A DNA stretch of 64,000 nucleotides, taken from assembly GCA_022820825.1 (NCBI GenBank), contig JAJEEU010000043.1, positions 1-64,000 of the forward strand. The letters run 5' to 3'. Of this stretch, positions 18,746-26,382 are shown piece by piece (positions within the stretch are counted from its first letter, which is position 1; the number at the start of each line of letters is the position of its first letter). This DNA comes from Vicinamibacteria bacterium (lineage in GTDB: Bacteria; Acidobacteriota; Vicinamibacteria; Vicinamibacterales; UBA8438). A model generated the notes under the pieces. That model made no database searches. It was not told the origin of the DNA and worked only from the letters and a program-made list of their open reading frames with translations. The translations under genes were made by a program, and so were the position numbers.

Positions 18746-18922
18746 TCAGCGATCCGGCAGCACCTCGCGGTAGACCGGCAGGTTCTCGTCGTCGGCGCGG
18801 TCGATGGCGCGGAAGGTGTGGATCTGCTCGTCCCGCTCCACGGGCAGCAGGTCGATCGCGCCGCTTTCGATGTACTGGATGGTCTGCTTGCCGCTGGCCC
18901 AGAGGAGTCTGGCGCGTGGCAT
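18746..18922 (-). CDS. Small protein of unknown function, 58 residues
   Basis: Start at ATG 18922. A short soluble protein without recognisable motif; it reads like a coding sequence (PRARLLWASGKQTIQYIE, then an acidic C-terminal half). A TACAAT ends 5 nt before the ATG, so the transcript would be leaderless. It is convergent with the VWA operon (46 bp) and divergent from the secreted gene at 18942, with only 19 bp between the two starts. Confidence 0.5.
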   Translation of the reverse strand: MPRARLLWASGKQTIQYIESGAIDLLPVERDEQIHTFRAIDRADDENLPVYREVLPDR

Positions 18923-18926
18923 GAGG

Positions 18927-18933
18927 TATTGTA
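18927..18933. promoter_or_regulatory. Symmetric shared -10 between two divergent small genes
   Basis: TATTGTA on the plus strand gives TATTGT (9 nt before ATG 18942). Read on the minus strand it gives TACAAT (5 nt before ATG 18922). It is the same 7-mer as between tRNA-Pro and hemH. Confidence 0.45.
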
Positions 18934-18941
18934 GACGAGAT

Positions 18942-19340
18942 ATGGCGCGTCCTGCGGTGATGTTTCGTCCCGGCTGCGTGCTGGCGGTCGTCTGCGGCCT
19001 CTGGCTCCTGCCGGGTTCGTCCGGCCAGCTCCTTGCCGACACCGCGGCCGTCATGCAGCAGGACGACGCGGCCGGTGGGCCTCAGGAACCTGCCGGCGAC
19101 GCCGAGGCGACAGAAAGTGAGCAGCGGCGCTCGCCGTCCGCGGCAGCCGCTCGCCGTCTCGACAGCCGGCAGCTCACGCTCGGCGGCATGTTCATTGGCA
19201 ATATCCATCTCCCGCACAGCCGGCCGATGCCGAACGCGGCGCCCACGCACGAGGAGATGAAGGCCGCAACGACACCGCCCGAGTTCCGCACGCCGCCCGC
19301 CATCTCCTTCGGATGGTCCTGGAGGGGACGGGGGAGGTAA
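18942..19340 (+). CDS. Exported protein of unknown function, 132 residues
   Basis: The N-terminus looks like a signal peptide (VLAVVCGLWLLPGSSGQ). The mature part is short and Ala/Pro/Glu-rich without known domains, ending PPAISFGWSWRGRGR. It lies between the VWA operon and tRNA-Arg. ATG 18942 is preferred over in-frame upstream ATGs because those lie in the divergent gene. It could be a spurious frame; the signal sequence and the promoter are the main support. Confidence 0.45.
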   Translation: MARPAVMFRPGCVLAVVCGLWLLPGSSGQLLADTAAVMQQDDAAGGPQEPAGDAEATESEQRRSPSAAAARRLDSRQLTLGGMFIGNIHLPHSRPMPNAAPTHEEMKAATTPPEFRTPPAISFGWSWRGRGR

Positions 19341-19359
19341 CCGCCCGACACGAGTACTT

Positions 19360-19436
19360 GCGCGTGTAGCTCAGCTGGATAGAGCGACGGCCTCCTAAGC
19401 CGTAGGCCGCAGGTTCGAATCCTGCCACGCGCGCCA
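19360..19436 (+). tRNA. tRNA-Arg (anticodon CCU), island integration site
   Basis: A complete 77-nt cloverleaf. The acceptor stem is GCGCGTG/CACGCGC. The anticodon stem ACGGC/GCCGT carries loop CTCCTAA (CCU at 19394-19396). The T loop is GTTCGAATC, the discriminator G, and CCA is encoded. The last 21 bases recur exactly at 33580-33600, so the gene was used as an integration target and reconstituted. Confidence 0.96.
19416..19436 (+). repeat. attL: 3' end of tRNA-Arg
   Basis: The 21 bp from the T-loop (CGAATCCTGC...) through the encoded CCA. They are identical to 33580-33600 in the same orientation; identity stops at once on both sides. Confidence 0.88.
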
Positions 19437-19604
19437 TCACCCCTTCCCGGCGAATCCGAGAGAGTCCAGATCTGTCCCGTAAAATAGGGGCTTTCTCGCC
19501 ACGCCCTGTCCGAGCCGTTCCCGGCCTGTTTCCCGTTATCCCATGTTGTGAGGTGTGCCTCGACTTCGAGACTTGATGTGGCGGCTGGCCCAGGGAATCG
19601 CATC

Positions 19605-19838
19605 TCAGCGTTTGCGGCCGAGTAGCTCGAAATAGCGCTCGCGACTCATGCCGGCGCTCCGGAGCAGATTCTTGATGATGAACGTAGGAACTGACCGGTA
19701 CGTTGGGATTATCAGTGGTCTGTTCACGCCAGACTTCGTGTAGGCCAGATGATCTCCACGCTGACGGCTCAACACGAAGCCGTCCTTTTCAAAAATAGCG
19801 ACAAGATCCTTGTAGGGAACAGGACGAATGGAGGGCAT
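19605..19838 (-). CDS. hicA: HicA-family mRNA interferase toxin
   Basis: A 77-residue YcfA/HicA-like protein with the dsRBD-like fold pattern. The N-terminal VPYKDLVAIFEKDGFVLSRQ is followed by the catalytic-histidine motif RGDHLAYTKSG and TFIIKNLLRSAGMSRERYFE. HicA cleaves mRNA and is neutralised by HicB. Its HicB-like partner (20561-20851) is on the same strand but separated by another gene, unusual for a normally adjacent pair. A possible own promoter lies 6 nt before the ATG. Confidence 0.8.
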   Translation of the reverse strand: MPSIRPVPYKDLVAIFEKDGFVLSRQRGDHLAYTKSGVNRPLIIPTYRSVPTFIIKNLLRSAGMSRERYFELLGRKR

Positions 19839-19844
19839 CGACTC

Positions 19845-19873
19845 AGTGTGAAGCCTCTGGAGAGGATTGTCAT
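19845..19873 (-). promoter_or_regulatory. Possible leaderless promoter of hicA
   Basis: On the minus strand ATGACA, 17 bp, CACACT, then 6 nt to the hicA ATG. The -35 matches 5 of 6; the -10 is weak. Confidence 0.35.
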
Positions 19874-19942
19874 GCTGGACATTCTCTGGGATTGTGCAGC
19901 ACGGTCCGCCTCTCCAACGTCATTCGCGGCCCTCACGCCCTC

Positions 19943-20554
19943 CTAGATCAACTCCAACTCGACCGGCGTGTATCCGCCCTTCGGTTGTTTGAACCAGATT
20001 TCCGCGACTCGCTTGTAGGAGAGAGAGACTCCGTACTCGGCCAGCACCTCAACCACAACGTCGCACGCGGAGACGACCTCTGATGCGTCGTTACGCGTGA
20101 GCGTCAGGCCACACTCATCCTGGAGGATCTTGAGAGCCTTGACAATCAGATGGTTCCGCTCCCTCGTGGTGGCCGGCGCACCACGCGGTTTCCTGGGCGG
20201 AGTGCGGTCGCCGCGCAGGACTTCGCCCGCCCAGCGGCGGAGGGCATCGCCGAGCAGTTGGCCGCGCAGAAGCCTGGTGCCGGCAATCTCCCGCAGCGCG
20301 TCCCAAACCCACGTTTCGCCGGCAGCTCGGTCGATGACCTGCGACACAGCCTCGGCTTCGGGCTCGGCGTTCGCTGGGGTCGCCCTCAACGACTCCAACC
20401 ACCCGACTATCTCATCCTCGGCCCAGTCGTCTTCTACGAGCTCTGGATTAAGCCAGAAACGGATGCGGGCCTTGGCATGCTCGATGGTGTCGGTATCCTT
20501 GGCCACGGCCCCCATATCAGGGTCGCCATCGACGCACCCGACCGTTCTTGCCAC
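19943..20554 (-). CDS. Unknown protein between HicB-like and HicA-like genes
   Basis: 203 residues if it starts at GTG 20554, 6 nt after the hicB stop; an internal ATG at 20515 would give 190. It is soluble, acidic at the N-terminus (WLNPELVEDDWAEDEIVGWL) and Lys/Arg-rich in the centre (TPPRKPRGAPATTRER). The C-terminal half has helix-turn-helix-like spacing (ERNHLIVKALKILQDECGL; YGVSLSYKRVAEIW), suggesting DNA binding. I cannot place it in a family. Its position between antitoxin and toxin suggests a regulator or third component. Confidence 0.6.
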   Translation of the reverse strand: MARTVGCVDGDPDMGAVAKDTDTIEHAKARIRFWLNPELVEDDWAEDEIVGWLESLRATPANAEPEAEAVSQVIDRAAGETWVWDALREIAGTRLLRGQLLGDALRRWAGEVLRGDRTPPRKPRGAPATTRERNHLIVKALKILQDECGLTLTRNDASEVVSACDVVVEVLAEYGVSLSYKRVAEIWFKQPKGGYTPVELELI

Positions 20555-20560
20555 AGGCTG

Positions 20561-20851
20561 TTAGGCCGGCAGGCTGACACGCACCCGGTCTAGTGAGATG
20601 TGCTCCGGCGACCGCCAGTGTCTTCCTTCGTGACGGTAGCCAGCTTCCTCCAGGACTTCAGTCAAGGTCCCTCTCTCTTCGGACGTCTTCAAGAACAGGC
20701 TGACTGCTTCCTGGATGTTGCTCCGCGCGCTGGGCGCTGTGTCTCCACAGCTCGACAGGTCGAGTTCAGGCACGTACGCGACAAAGACGTCGCCTTCCTT
20801 GAAGACGTGGACAGTGAACGACAGAGCCTCGTTGTGCGCCTGGGTCGTCAT
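20561..20851 (-). CDS. hicB: HicB-family antitoxin-like protein
   Basis: A 96-residue protein with the partial RNase H-like fold of HicB antitoxins: FTVHVFKEGDVFVAYVPELD, then SSCGDTAPSARSNIQEA and a helical tail. No C-terminal HTH or RHH DNA-binding domain is evident, so autoregulation may depend on the next gene. Its ATG overlaps the stop of an upstream open frame (ATGA), suggesting an upstream, now damaged, partner. Confidence 0.75.
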   Translation of the reverse strand: MTTQAHNEALSFTVHVFKEGDVFVAYVPELDLSSCGDTAPSARSNIQEAVSLFLKTSEERGTLTEVLEEAGYRHEGRHWRSPEHISLDRVRVSLPA

Positions 20852-20997
20852 TTTGTTTCACTGTATTCGAGTGGCTCGTATTTGGCCAACCAATGTGCCA
20901 TATGGGGTCCGGCCTGCTCGGCCGCCATCGCGTCGAGCGCCCGTGCGAACGCCCGCGGCCGGCGGATGGCCCAGACGGCGTCCCGCCCCGCCGCCAT
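20848..20997 (-). pseudogene. Possible gene remnant ahead of hicB
   Basis: In the frame whose TGA overlaps the hicB start, codons run back to a TAG at 21052-21054. The translation is protein-like (DAVWAIRRPRAFARALDAM; HMAHWLAKYEPLEYSETK). From the internal ATG at 20997 only 49 codons remain. It may be the C-terminus of a truncated gene that was coupled to hicB. The family is not recognised. Confidence 0.35.
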
Positions 20998-21317
20998 GGC
21001 GTCGCGGCACGCGGCCCGTCGCTCCGGCGTCTCCGGCTCAACCGACGCGCACTACACCCAGCCGTTCGTGCTGTAGTGCGCGTTGCAGCCGGCGGTAACG
21101 CCCTCGTCCCGCTGGCGGAAACAGCTTGGTTCCGAGATCCGGATCGTCTCGCAGGCGGGAATCGCGTGCCGTTGGTCCGCCGAGGCCTCCGACGTTGAAC
21201 GCGTTCCGCGAGGCGTTCGGGCTCGAAGCAATCACCGTGGGTAGCTGCGATCTGCCGACCCGTGCGGGCCTGTTACGTGCAAGCTGAGCGTGAGAACGAA
21301 TAGCATATTGCCGGCTC
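20998..21317. other. Non-coding or decayed DNA between hicB and hsdM
   Basis: 320 bp without an intact gene. A short plus-strand frame ending at 21286 (NAFREAFGLEAITVGSCD) reads like a decayed gene tail, with no start. Just before hsdM there is TAGCAT (21301-21306) but no ribosome binding site, so the hsdM transcript may have a very short leader. Confidence 0.4.
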
Positions 21318-22823
21318 ATGCCGGCGAATCAGCTTACCCTCCAGGAGCTGAAGTCCGACCTTTGGAACTGCGCGCAGATCCTGCGCGGCAGCGCCGTCGA
21401 CCGGACGGACTGGAAGGGCTACATCCTCCCGCTCCTATTCTTCAAGCGGATCAGCGACGTCTGGGACGAGGAGACGGCCGAGGCCAGAGCGGAATACGGT
21501 GACATCGACCTCGATGTCTTTCCGGAGCTGCATCGCTTCACGCTGCCGGACGGTTGCCACTGGCGACACGTCCGCGAGAAGCCGACCAACGTCGGCGCCG
21601 TGCTGGCGCGGGCGATGCGAGCGATCGAGCGTGCCAATCCAGACACGCTTGCCCGCGTCTTCGGCGCCGCCGATTGGGGCAACCGCGAGATGCTCGGCGA
21701 CGAGCTGCTCAGGGATCTGATCGAGGGGCTGTCCGGCGTGCCGCTGGGCAACAGAGCGGTCGGGTCCGACATTCTGGGCGATGCCTACGAGTACCTAGTC
21801 GGCGAGTTCGCCGACATCACGCGGCGCAAGAAGGCGGGCGAGTTCTACACGCCGCGCAGCGTGGTGCGGATGATGGTCGAGTTGCTCGATCCGCAGGAGG
21901 GTGAGAGCATCTACGACCCGGCCTGCGGCACCGGCGGCATGCTGCTTGGCGCGATCGAGCATGTCGAACGAGCCGGCGGTGACCCGCGGACATTCTTCGG
22001 GCGCATCTTCGGCGAGGAGAAGAACCTGACCACGTCGTCCATCGCGCGCATGAACCTCGTGCTGCACGGCGTCGAGGACTTCCGGATCGAACAGAACGAC
22101 ACGCTTCGCGACCCGGCCTTCACGGACGCGTCCGGCGCCCTGGCGACGTTCGACTGCGTCATCGCCAACCCGCCGTTCTCGCTGAAGGAGTGGGGCCGCG
22201 AGGTGTGGGAGGCGGATCCGTGGGGCCGCGCCGCCTTCGGCCTGCCGCCGCCGAGCTACGGCGACTATGCCTGGGTCCAGCAGATGGTGGCGTCGATGGC
22301 GGAAGACTCGGGCCGGATGGCGGTGGTGCTGCCGCAGGGCGCGCTGTTCCGCAAGGGCGCGGAGGGCCGTATCCGGCGGGCGCTGCTGGAGCAGGACTTG
22401 ATCGAGGCGGTGATCGGGCTCGCGCCCAACATCTTCTACGGCACGAGTCTCGCCCCGGCGGTGGTGACGCTGCGCCACGCGAAGCGACGCGGTCGACGGC
22501 GGAAGGTGATCGTGATCGACGCATCGAGCCTGTTCCGCAAGGGCCGGGCGCAGAACTTCCTCGACCTGGGGCATGCTGAACAGATCGTCGGGTGGGTGCG
22601 GCGTTTTCGGGACGTGGAGGACCGGGCCAAGGTGGTCTCGACGGAGGAGATCGAGCGCGAGGACTGGACGCTCAATATCTCCCGGTACGTGCTGCCGCGC
22701 GTCGGCGAGGACGTGCCTCCGTTGCCCGAGGCGCTGGCCGCCTTCAAATCGGCGTTGGCTGAAGCCCACTCCGCCGACGATCGCCTGAGGCGGGTGCTGG
22801 TCGAGGATGGCTGGTTGGAGTGA
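21318..22823 (+). CDS. hsdM: Type I restriction-modification methyltransferase subunit HsdM (first of two)
   Basis: A 501-residue N6-adenine methyltransferase subunit. An N-terminal helical HsdM domain (LKSDLWNCAQILRG...GYILPLLFFKRISDVWDE) precedes the Rossmann methyltransferase domain. AdoMet motif I is DPACGTGGML (about 200-209) and catalytic motif IV NPPF (284-287); GEFYTPRSVVRMM lies just before motif I. It methylates the target adenine together with HsdS, protecting host DNA from HsdR. A second, clearly different HsdM follows 42 bp downstream. Both keep catalytic motifs, so neither looks dead. Confidence 0.93.
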   Translation: MPANQLTLQELKSDLWNCAQILRGSAVDRTDWKGYILPLLFFKRISDVWDEETAEARAEYGDIDLDVFPELHRFTLPDGCHWRHVREKPTNVGAVLARAMRAIERANPDTLARVFGAADWGNREMLGDELLRDLIEGLSGVPLGNRAVGSDILGDAYEYLVGEFADITRRKKAGEFYTPRSVVRMMVELLDPQEGESIYDPACGTGGMLLGAIEHVERAGGDPRTFFGRIFGEEKNLTTSSIARMNLVLHGVEDFRIEQNDTLRDPAFTDASGALATFDCVIANPPFSLKEWGREVWEADPWGRAAFGLPPPSYGDYAWVQQMVASMAEDSGRMAVVLPQGALFRKGAEGRIRRALLEQDLIEAVIGLAPNIFYGTSLAPAVVTLRHAKRRGRRRKVIVIDASSLFRKGRAQNFLDLGHAEQIVGWVRRFRDVEDRAKVVSTEEIEREDWTLNISRYVLPRVGEDVPPLPEALAAFKSALAEAHSADDRLRRVLVEDGWLE

Positions 22824-22865
22824 CTCAATCGGGCCGGAGCAACAGCGGAACGAGAGCACAGGAAC

Positions 22866-24398
22866 GTGGCTGACGCGCATCCGTCTGGCGGACACTTGGG
22901 CCAGCAGGCGCTAGAGTCGTACCTCTGGGGCGCGGCAAACCTCCTGCGGGGACTAATCGAAGCCGGCGACTACAAGCAGTACGTCTTCCCGCTGCTCTTC
23001 TTCAAGCGCCTCTCGGACGTATGGGACGAGGACTACCGGAGCGCCTTCGACGAGACCGGCGACCACGGGTACGCGGAGGCGACCGCCAACGACCGGTTCA
23101 TCATCCCGCCGGGCGCGCACTGGTCCGATGTCCGCCGTGCGGCGCGCGATGTGGGGCGCACGCTGCGCACCGCGTTCGGCGCCATCGAGACGGCCAATCC
23201 GGAGCGTCTCGCCGGCGTCTTCGGGAATGCCCCTTGGACCGACAAGGCGCAGATGCCGGACGCGACGCTCAAGAACCTGATCGAGCACTTCTCGAAGCAC
23301 ATCTTGAACCTTGCCGCGGTCCCGGAGGACGAGTTGGGCAACGCCTACGAGTACCTCGTTAGGCAGTTCGCCGACGACAGCGGCCACACGGCGCAGGAGT
23401 TCTACACCAACCGGACGCTGGTGCACCTGATGACCCAGATGCTCCGGCCGCGGCCGGGCGAGCGCATCTACGATCCGACCGCCGGCACGGGCGGAATGCT
23501 CATTTCCGCGCTGGCGGAGGTCCAGCGCAACGGCGGCGATGCCCGGACGCTCGGCCTCTACGGACAGGAGATCATCGGCACGACCGCGTCCATTGCACGC
23601 ATGAACCTCGTTCTGCACGGCGTCGAGGACTTCCGGATCGCGGTCGGCAACGCCCTGAGCGATCCTGCCTTCATCGAGCTAGACCGCCTGATGACGTTCG
23701 ACATGGTGCTCGCCAATCCGCCGTATTCGATCAAGACCTGGAACCGGGACGCGTGGCTCGAAGACCCATGGGGCCGCAACATCCTCGGCACGCCGCCGCA
23801 GGGACGGGCCGACTACGCCTTCTTCCAGCACATTCTCCAGAGCCTCGACCGGAAGACGGGCCGGTGTGCCATCCTGTTCCCGCACGGCGTCCTGTTCCGC
23901 CAGGAGGAGGCCTCGATGCGGTACGCCCTGATCGAGCGCGACCTCGTCGAGTGCGTGCTCGGCCTCGGACCGAACCTCTTCTACAACTCGCCGATGGAGG
24001 CATGCGTCGTCGTCTGCCGCACCCGCAAGCCACCCAAGCGCCGCGGACGGATGCTTTTCATCGACGCGGTGCGCGAGGTGGCACGGGAGCGGGCGCAGAG
24101 CTTCCTGGCGCCGGAGCACCAGAAGCGGATCCTGAGTGTCTACCGGGCATTCACCGATGAGCCGGGTTTCGCCGCCGTGGCGACAACGGAGCAGGTGCTC
24201 GCCAACGAGGGGAACCTGTCCATCCCCCGCTATGTGCGGCCAGCTGCCGGCGCGATGGTCGCACGGGAAAGCCCAATTGACGATCTGCGAAGGCTCTGGG
24301 ACGACTTCGACGCCGGCAGCGCGGCGTTCTGGCGGGAGATGGACGACGTGATCGAGATGGTCGAACGGATCGCCGCCGAGAGTCGGACCGATGGATAG
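22866..24398 (+). CDS. hsdM: Type I restriction-modification methyltransferase subunit HsdM (second of two)
   Basis: 510 residues from GTG 22866. The domain plan matches its neighbour, but the sequence is well diverged: motif I reads DPTAGTGGML (203-212), motif IV NPPY (284-287), and the pre-motif segment is AQEFYTNRTLVHLM. The copies share islands such as IARMNLVLHGVEDFRI, showing common ancestry and not a recent tandem duplication. Its stop overlaps hsdS by 8 bp, so this copy is the one coupled to the specificity subunit. A heteromeric M1-M2-S enzyme or two alternative M subunits are both possible. Confidence 0.93.
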   Translation: MADAHPSGGHLGQQALESYLWGAANLLRGLIEAGDYKQYVFPLLFFKRLSDVWDEDYRSAFDETGDHGYAEATANDRFIIPPGAHWSDVRRAARDVGRTLRTAFGAIETANPERLAGVFGNAPWTDKAQMPDATLKNLIEHFSKHILNLAAVPEDELGNAYEYLVRQFADDSGHTAQEFYTNRTLVHLMTQMLRPRPGERIYDPTAGTGGMLISALAEVQRNGGDARTLGLYGQEIIGTTASIARMNLVLHGVEDFRIAVGNALSDPAFIELDRLMTFDMVLANPPYSIKTWNRDAWLEDPWGRNILGTPPQGRADYAFFQHILQSLDRKTGRCAILFPHGVLFRQEEASMRYALIERDLVECVLGLGPNLFYNSPMEACVVVCRTRKPPKRRGRMLFIDAVREVARERAQSFLAPEHQKRILSVYRAFTDEPGFAAVATTEQVLANEGNLSIPRYVRPAAGAMVARESPIDDLRRLWDDFDAGSAAFWREMDDVIEMVERIAAESRTDG

Positions 24399-25605
24399 CA
24401 GCAGGCTCAAACCCGGATGGACGCGGGTCGCCTTCGGGGATGTCGTACGCCTCTGCACGGAACGGACATCGGATCCGGCGGCCGAGGGCTTCGCACGCTA
24501 CGTAGGCTTGGAGCACCTCGAGCCAGGGAACCTCGCGATTCGCCGCTGGGGTGATGTCGCAAACGGCACGACCTTCACGACGCTGTTCCGGCCTGGACAA
24601 GTTCTGTTCGGGAAACGACGTTCCTACCAGCGCAAGGTTGCCGTCCCGGACTTCACCGGGGTGTGCAGCGGCGACATCTACGTGCTCGAATCCAGCGACG
24701 ACCGGCGACTGCTGCCCGAGCTTCTACCGTTCGTCTGCCAGACCGACAGCTTCTTCGATCATGCGATCGGCACCTCCGCTGGTTCGTTGTCCCCGCGAAC
24801 CAACTGGCGGAGTCTCGCTGCCTACGAGTTCGCCCTGCCTCCGCTGGACGAACAAAGTCGATTGGCGGTCGTTTTGCGCGCCGGCGGCCGTACGGCATCC
24901 TTACATCTTGACGCAGCCGCTGCCACACTCCGTATTTTAGATAGCCTACTGGCTCAATACTTGGTAGGGGTACCTGATTCGAGTATCCGCCTTTACCACC
25001 GGCAATTCGGCCATTACTCACCGCAGTCGGCGCTCGTGCCACTTGGTGACTTGGTGACAGTGGCCCAGTACGGGTCCTCAGTGCCCATTGCCGGCGAGGG
25101 ACAATATCCAATACTGCGCATGACGAATCTCAGTGAAGGTCTGACGACTGACGCCGACATTGGGTTCGTTAATCTGACAGATCAAGAGTACGACCGGTAT
25201 CTGTTGCGGAACGACGATATTCTGTTGAACAGAACCAATAGCCATGACCTGGTCGGTCGCACCGGCATACATAAGCTAAGGGGAGAATACGTGTTTGCGT
25301 CGTACCTTATTCGCATCCAAGTTGATCGTCAAAGAGTACTTCCCGATTACTTGTGCGCATTCCTTAACCACCCTCTCGGCAGGCGCCAAGTGATGCGTTT
25401 CGCCACGCGCGGGGTCAGCCAATCCAATATCAATATCGACAGCTTGCATCGGATGCTGGTGCCACTTCCTAAGTTGAAGTGTCAAAGAGAGATTGTCCGC
25501 GAATTAGACACGTTGCGCAAAACGCGCGTCGCTCTCACGCAACGAGCGCGAAAGGTGAGCCGGTTTGCGTCTTGGTTCCTTTCGGCTCAGCTTCGGCCGG
25601 CCTGA
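24391..25605 (+). CDS. hsdS: Type I specificity subunit HsdS
   Basis: 404 residues with two target-recognition domains, each followed by a conserved spacer helix region. TRD1 is about 1-150 (ending LAAYEFALPPLDEQSRLAVV) and TRD2 about 205-370 (ending LHRMLVPLPKLKCQREIVRE). Each TRD reads half of a bipartite site. From about 24,890 onward the DNA is much AT-richer than the first half and the hsdM genes, suggesting that TRD2 was acquired by domain exchange. The start overlaps hsdM2. Confidence 0.9.
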   Translation: MDSSRLKPGWTRVAFGDVVRLCTERTSDPAAEGFARYVGLEHLEPGNLAIRRWGDVANGTTFTTLFRPGQVLFGKRRSYQRKVAVPDFTGVCSGDIYVLESSDDRRLLPELLPFVCQTDSFFDHAIGTSAGSLSPRTNWRSLAAYEFALPPLDEQSRLAVVLRAGGRTASLHLDAAAATLRILDSLLAQYLVGVPDSSIRLYHRQFGHYSPQSALVPLGDLVTVAQYGSSVPIAGEGQYPILRMTNLSEGLTTDADIGFVNLTDQEYDRYLLRNDDILLNRTNSHDLVGRTGIHKLRGEYVFASYLIRIQVDRQRVLPDYLCAFLNHPLGRRQVMRFATRGVSQSNINIDSLHRMLVPLPKLKCQREIVRELDTLRKTRVALTQRARKVSRFASWFLSAQLRPA

Positions 25606-25719
25606 TGTGATTGTGTTTGATACCCGGCGGCCGTTAAACACTCGGTCTCTCGAAGCTGATGACCGGAAGATACTGCCCCGGATCGGGGTTGGATGCGATG
25701 CCGCGTGGGGCGCTGCCCC

Positions 25720-25748
25720 TTGACCGATGGCGGGACGTTGCGTACGCT
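25720..25748 (+). promoter_or_regulatory. Sigma70 promoter, leaderless, for the DUF433 gene
   Basis: TTGACC (25720-25725), 17 bp, TACGCT (25743-25748), then 6 nt to ATG 25755. The 149-bp gap after hsdS gives the toxin-antitoxin pair, and hsdR behind it, their own promoter. Confidence 0.6.
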
Positions 25749-25754
25749 GAGCCG

Positions 25755-26189
25755 ATGGCGCATCTGGACCGGATCACGATCGAGCCCGGAAAACGGGGCG
25801 GTAAGCCCTTCATCCGTGGCTTGCGCATGACGGTCTCCGACGTGCTCGAACACTTGGCGTCCGGCATGTCCGAAGACGTCATCCTGCGGGATTTCCCCGA
25901 CCTGGAACGTGAGGACATTCGTGCCTGCCTCGCGTTCGCCGCCGGTGGGGAGCTGGCCGGCGTACCGACTGTCTCGCAGTCGATCGTTCACAGCGACCCG
26001 GAGATTTCCGGTGGCACGCCAGTATTCCGTGGTACTCGGGTGCCGGCACGGACGCTGTTCGATTACCTGGAAGGCGGCGAGTCGCTCGAAGAGTTCCTCG
26101 ACCAATTCCCGTCGGTGACCAGGGCGCAGGCCCTAGCGGCTCTCGCCAGCGCCCGGGACTCCGTCCTGACTTGTGCGCGTTCTGCTTGA
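25755..26189 (+). CDS. Tandem DUF433 antitoxin-like protein
   Basis: 144 residues from ATG 25755, selected because a consensus promoter ends 6 nt before it. It has two DUF433 domains in a row: GKRGGKPFIRGLRMTVSDVL (about 11-30) and PEISGGTPVFRGTRVPARTL (about 79-98), each with the trailing 'G-s-e-e-i-l-x-d-f-P' helix. DUF433 proteins (VapB45-like) are antitoxins for PIN-like DUF5615 toxins. The next gene is one, overlapping by 17 bp, so the pair is a toxin-antitoxin module. Confidence 0.82.
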   Translation: MAHLDRITIEPGKRGGKPFIRGLRMTVSDVLEHLASGMSEDVILRDFPDLEREDIRACLAFAAGGELAGVPTVSQSIVHSDPEISGGTPVFRGTRVPARTLFDYLEGGESLEEFLDQFPSVTRAQALAALASARDSVLTCARSA

Positions 26190-26382
26190 CGAGAATTTGC
26201 CGCGGGCTCTCGCCGATCAGTTGATAGAGCACGACGCCTTCACAGTACAGGCCCGCGGCTGGTCGGGGATGACAAACGGGGAACTCCTCCGGCGCGCGCG
26301 AGGGGACTTCGACGCATTGTTAACGATGGACCGCGGTCTTCCGCACCAGCAGGACCTGAGGGACCTGGTCTGGGTGTGCTGA
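26173..26382 (+). CDS. DUF5615 PIN-like toxin, frameshifted near its C-terminus
   Basis: 69 residues as read: RVLLDENLPRALADQL, GWSGMTNGELLRRA and DALLTMDRGLPHQQDLRDL are the acidic-residue motifs of the DUF5615 (Mut7-C/PIN-like) RNase family. The frame then hits TGA at 26380. The expected C-terminal part is found in the -1 frame directly after (see the following entry), giving about 106 residues in total. The catalytic acidic motifs lie before the break, so partial activity cannot be excluded. The gene sits inside the restriction locus between hsdS and hsdR. Confidence 0.75.
   Translation: MRVLLDENLPRALADQLIEHDAFTVQARGWSGMTNGELLRRARGDFDALLTMDRGLPHQQDLRDLVWVC

Noticed and set aside
19943-20554. 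Island integrase or excisionase
   Set aside because: Considered because it lies near attL, but the R-H-R-Y residues of tyrosine recombinases and serine-recombinase motifs are absent.
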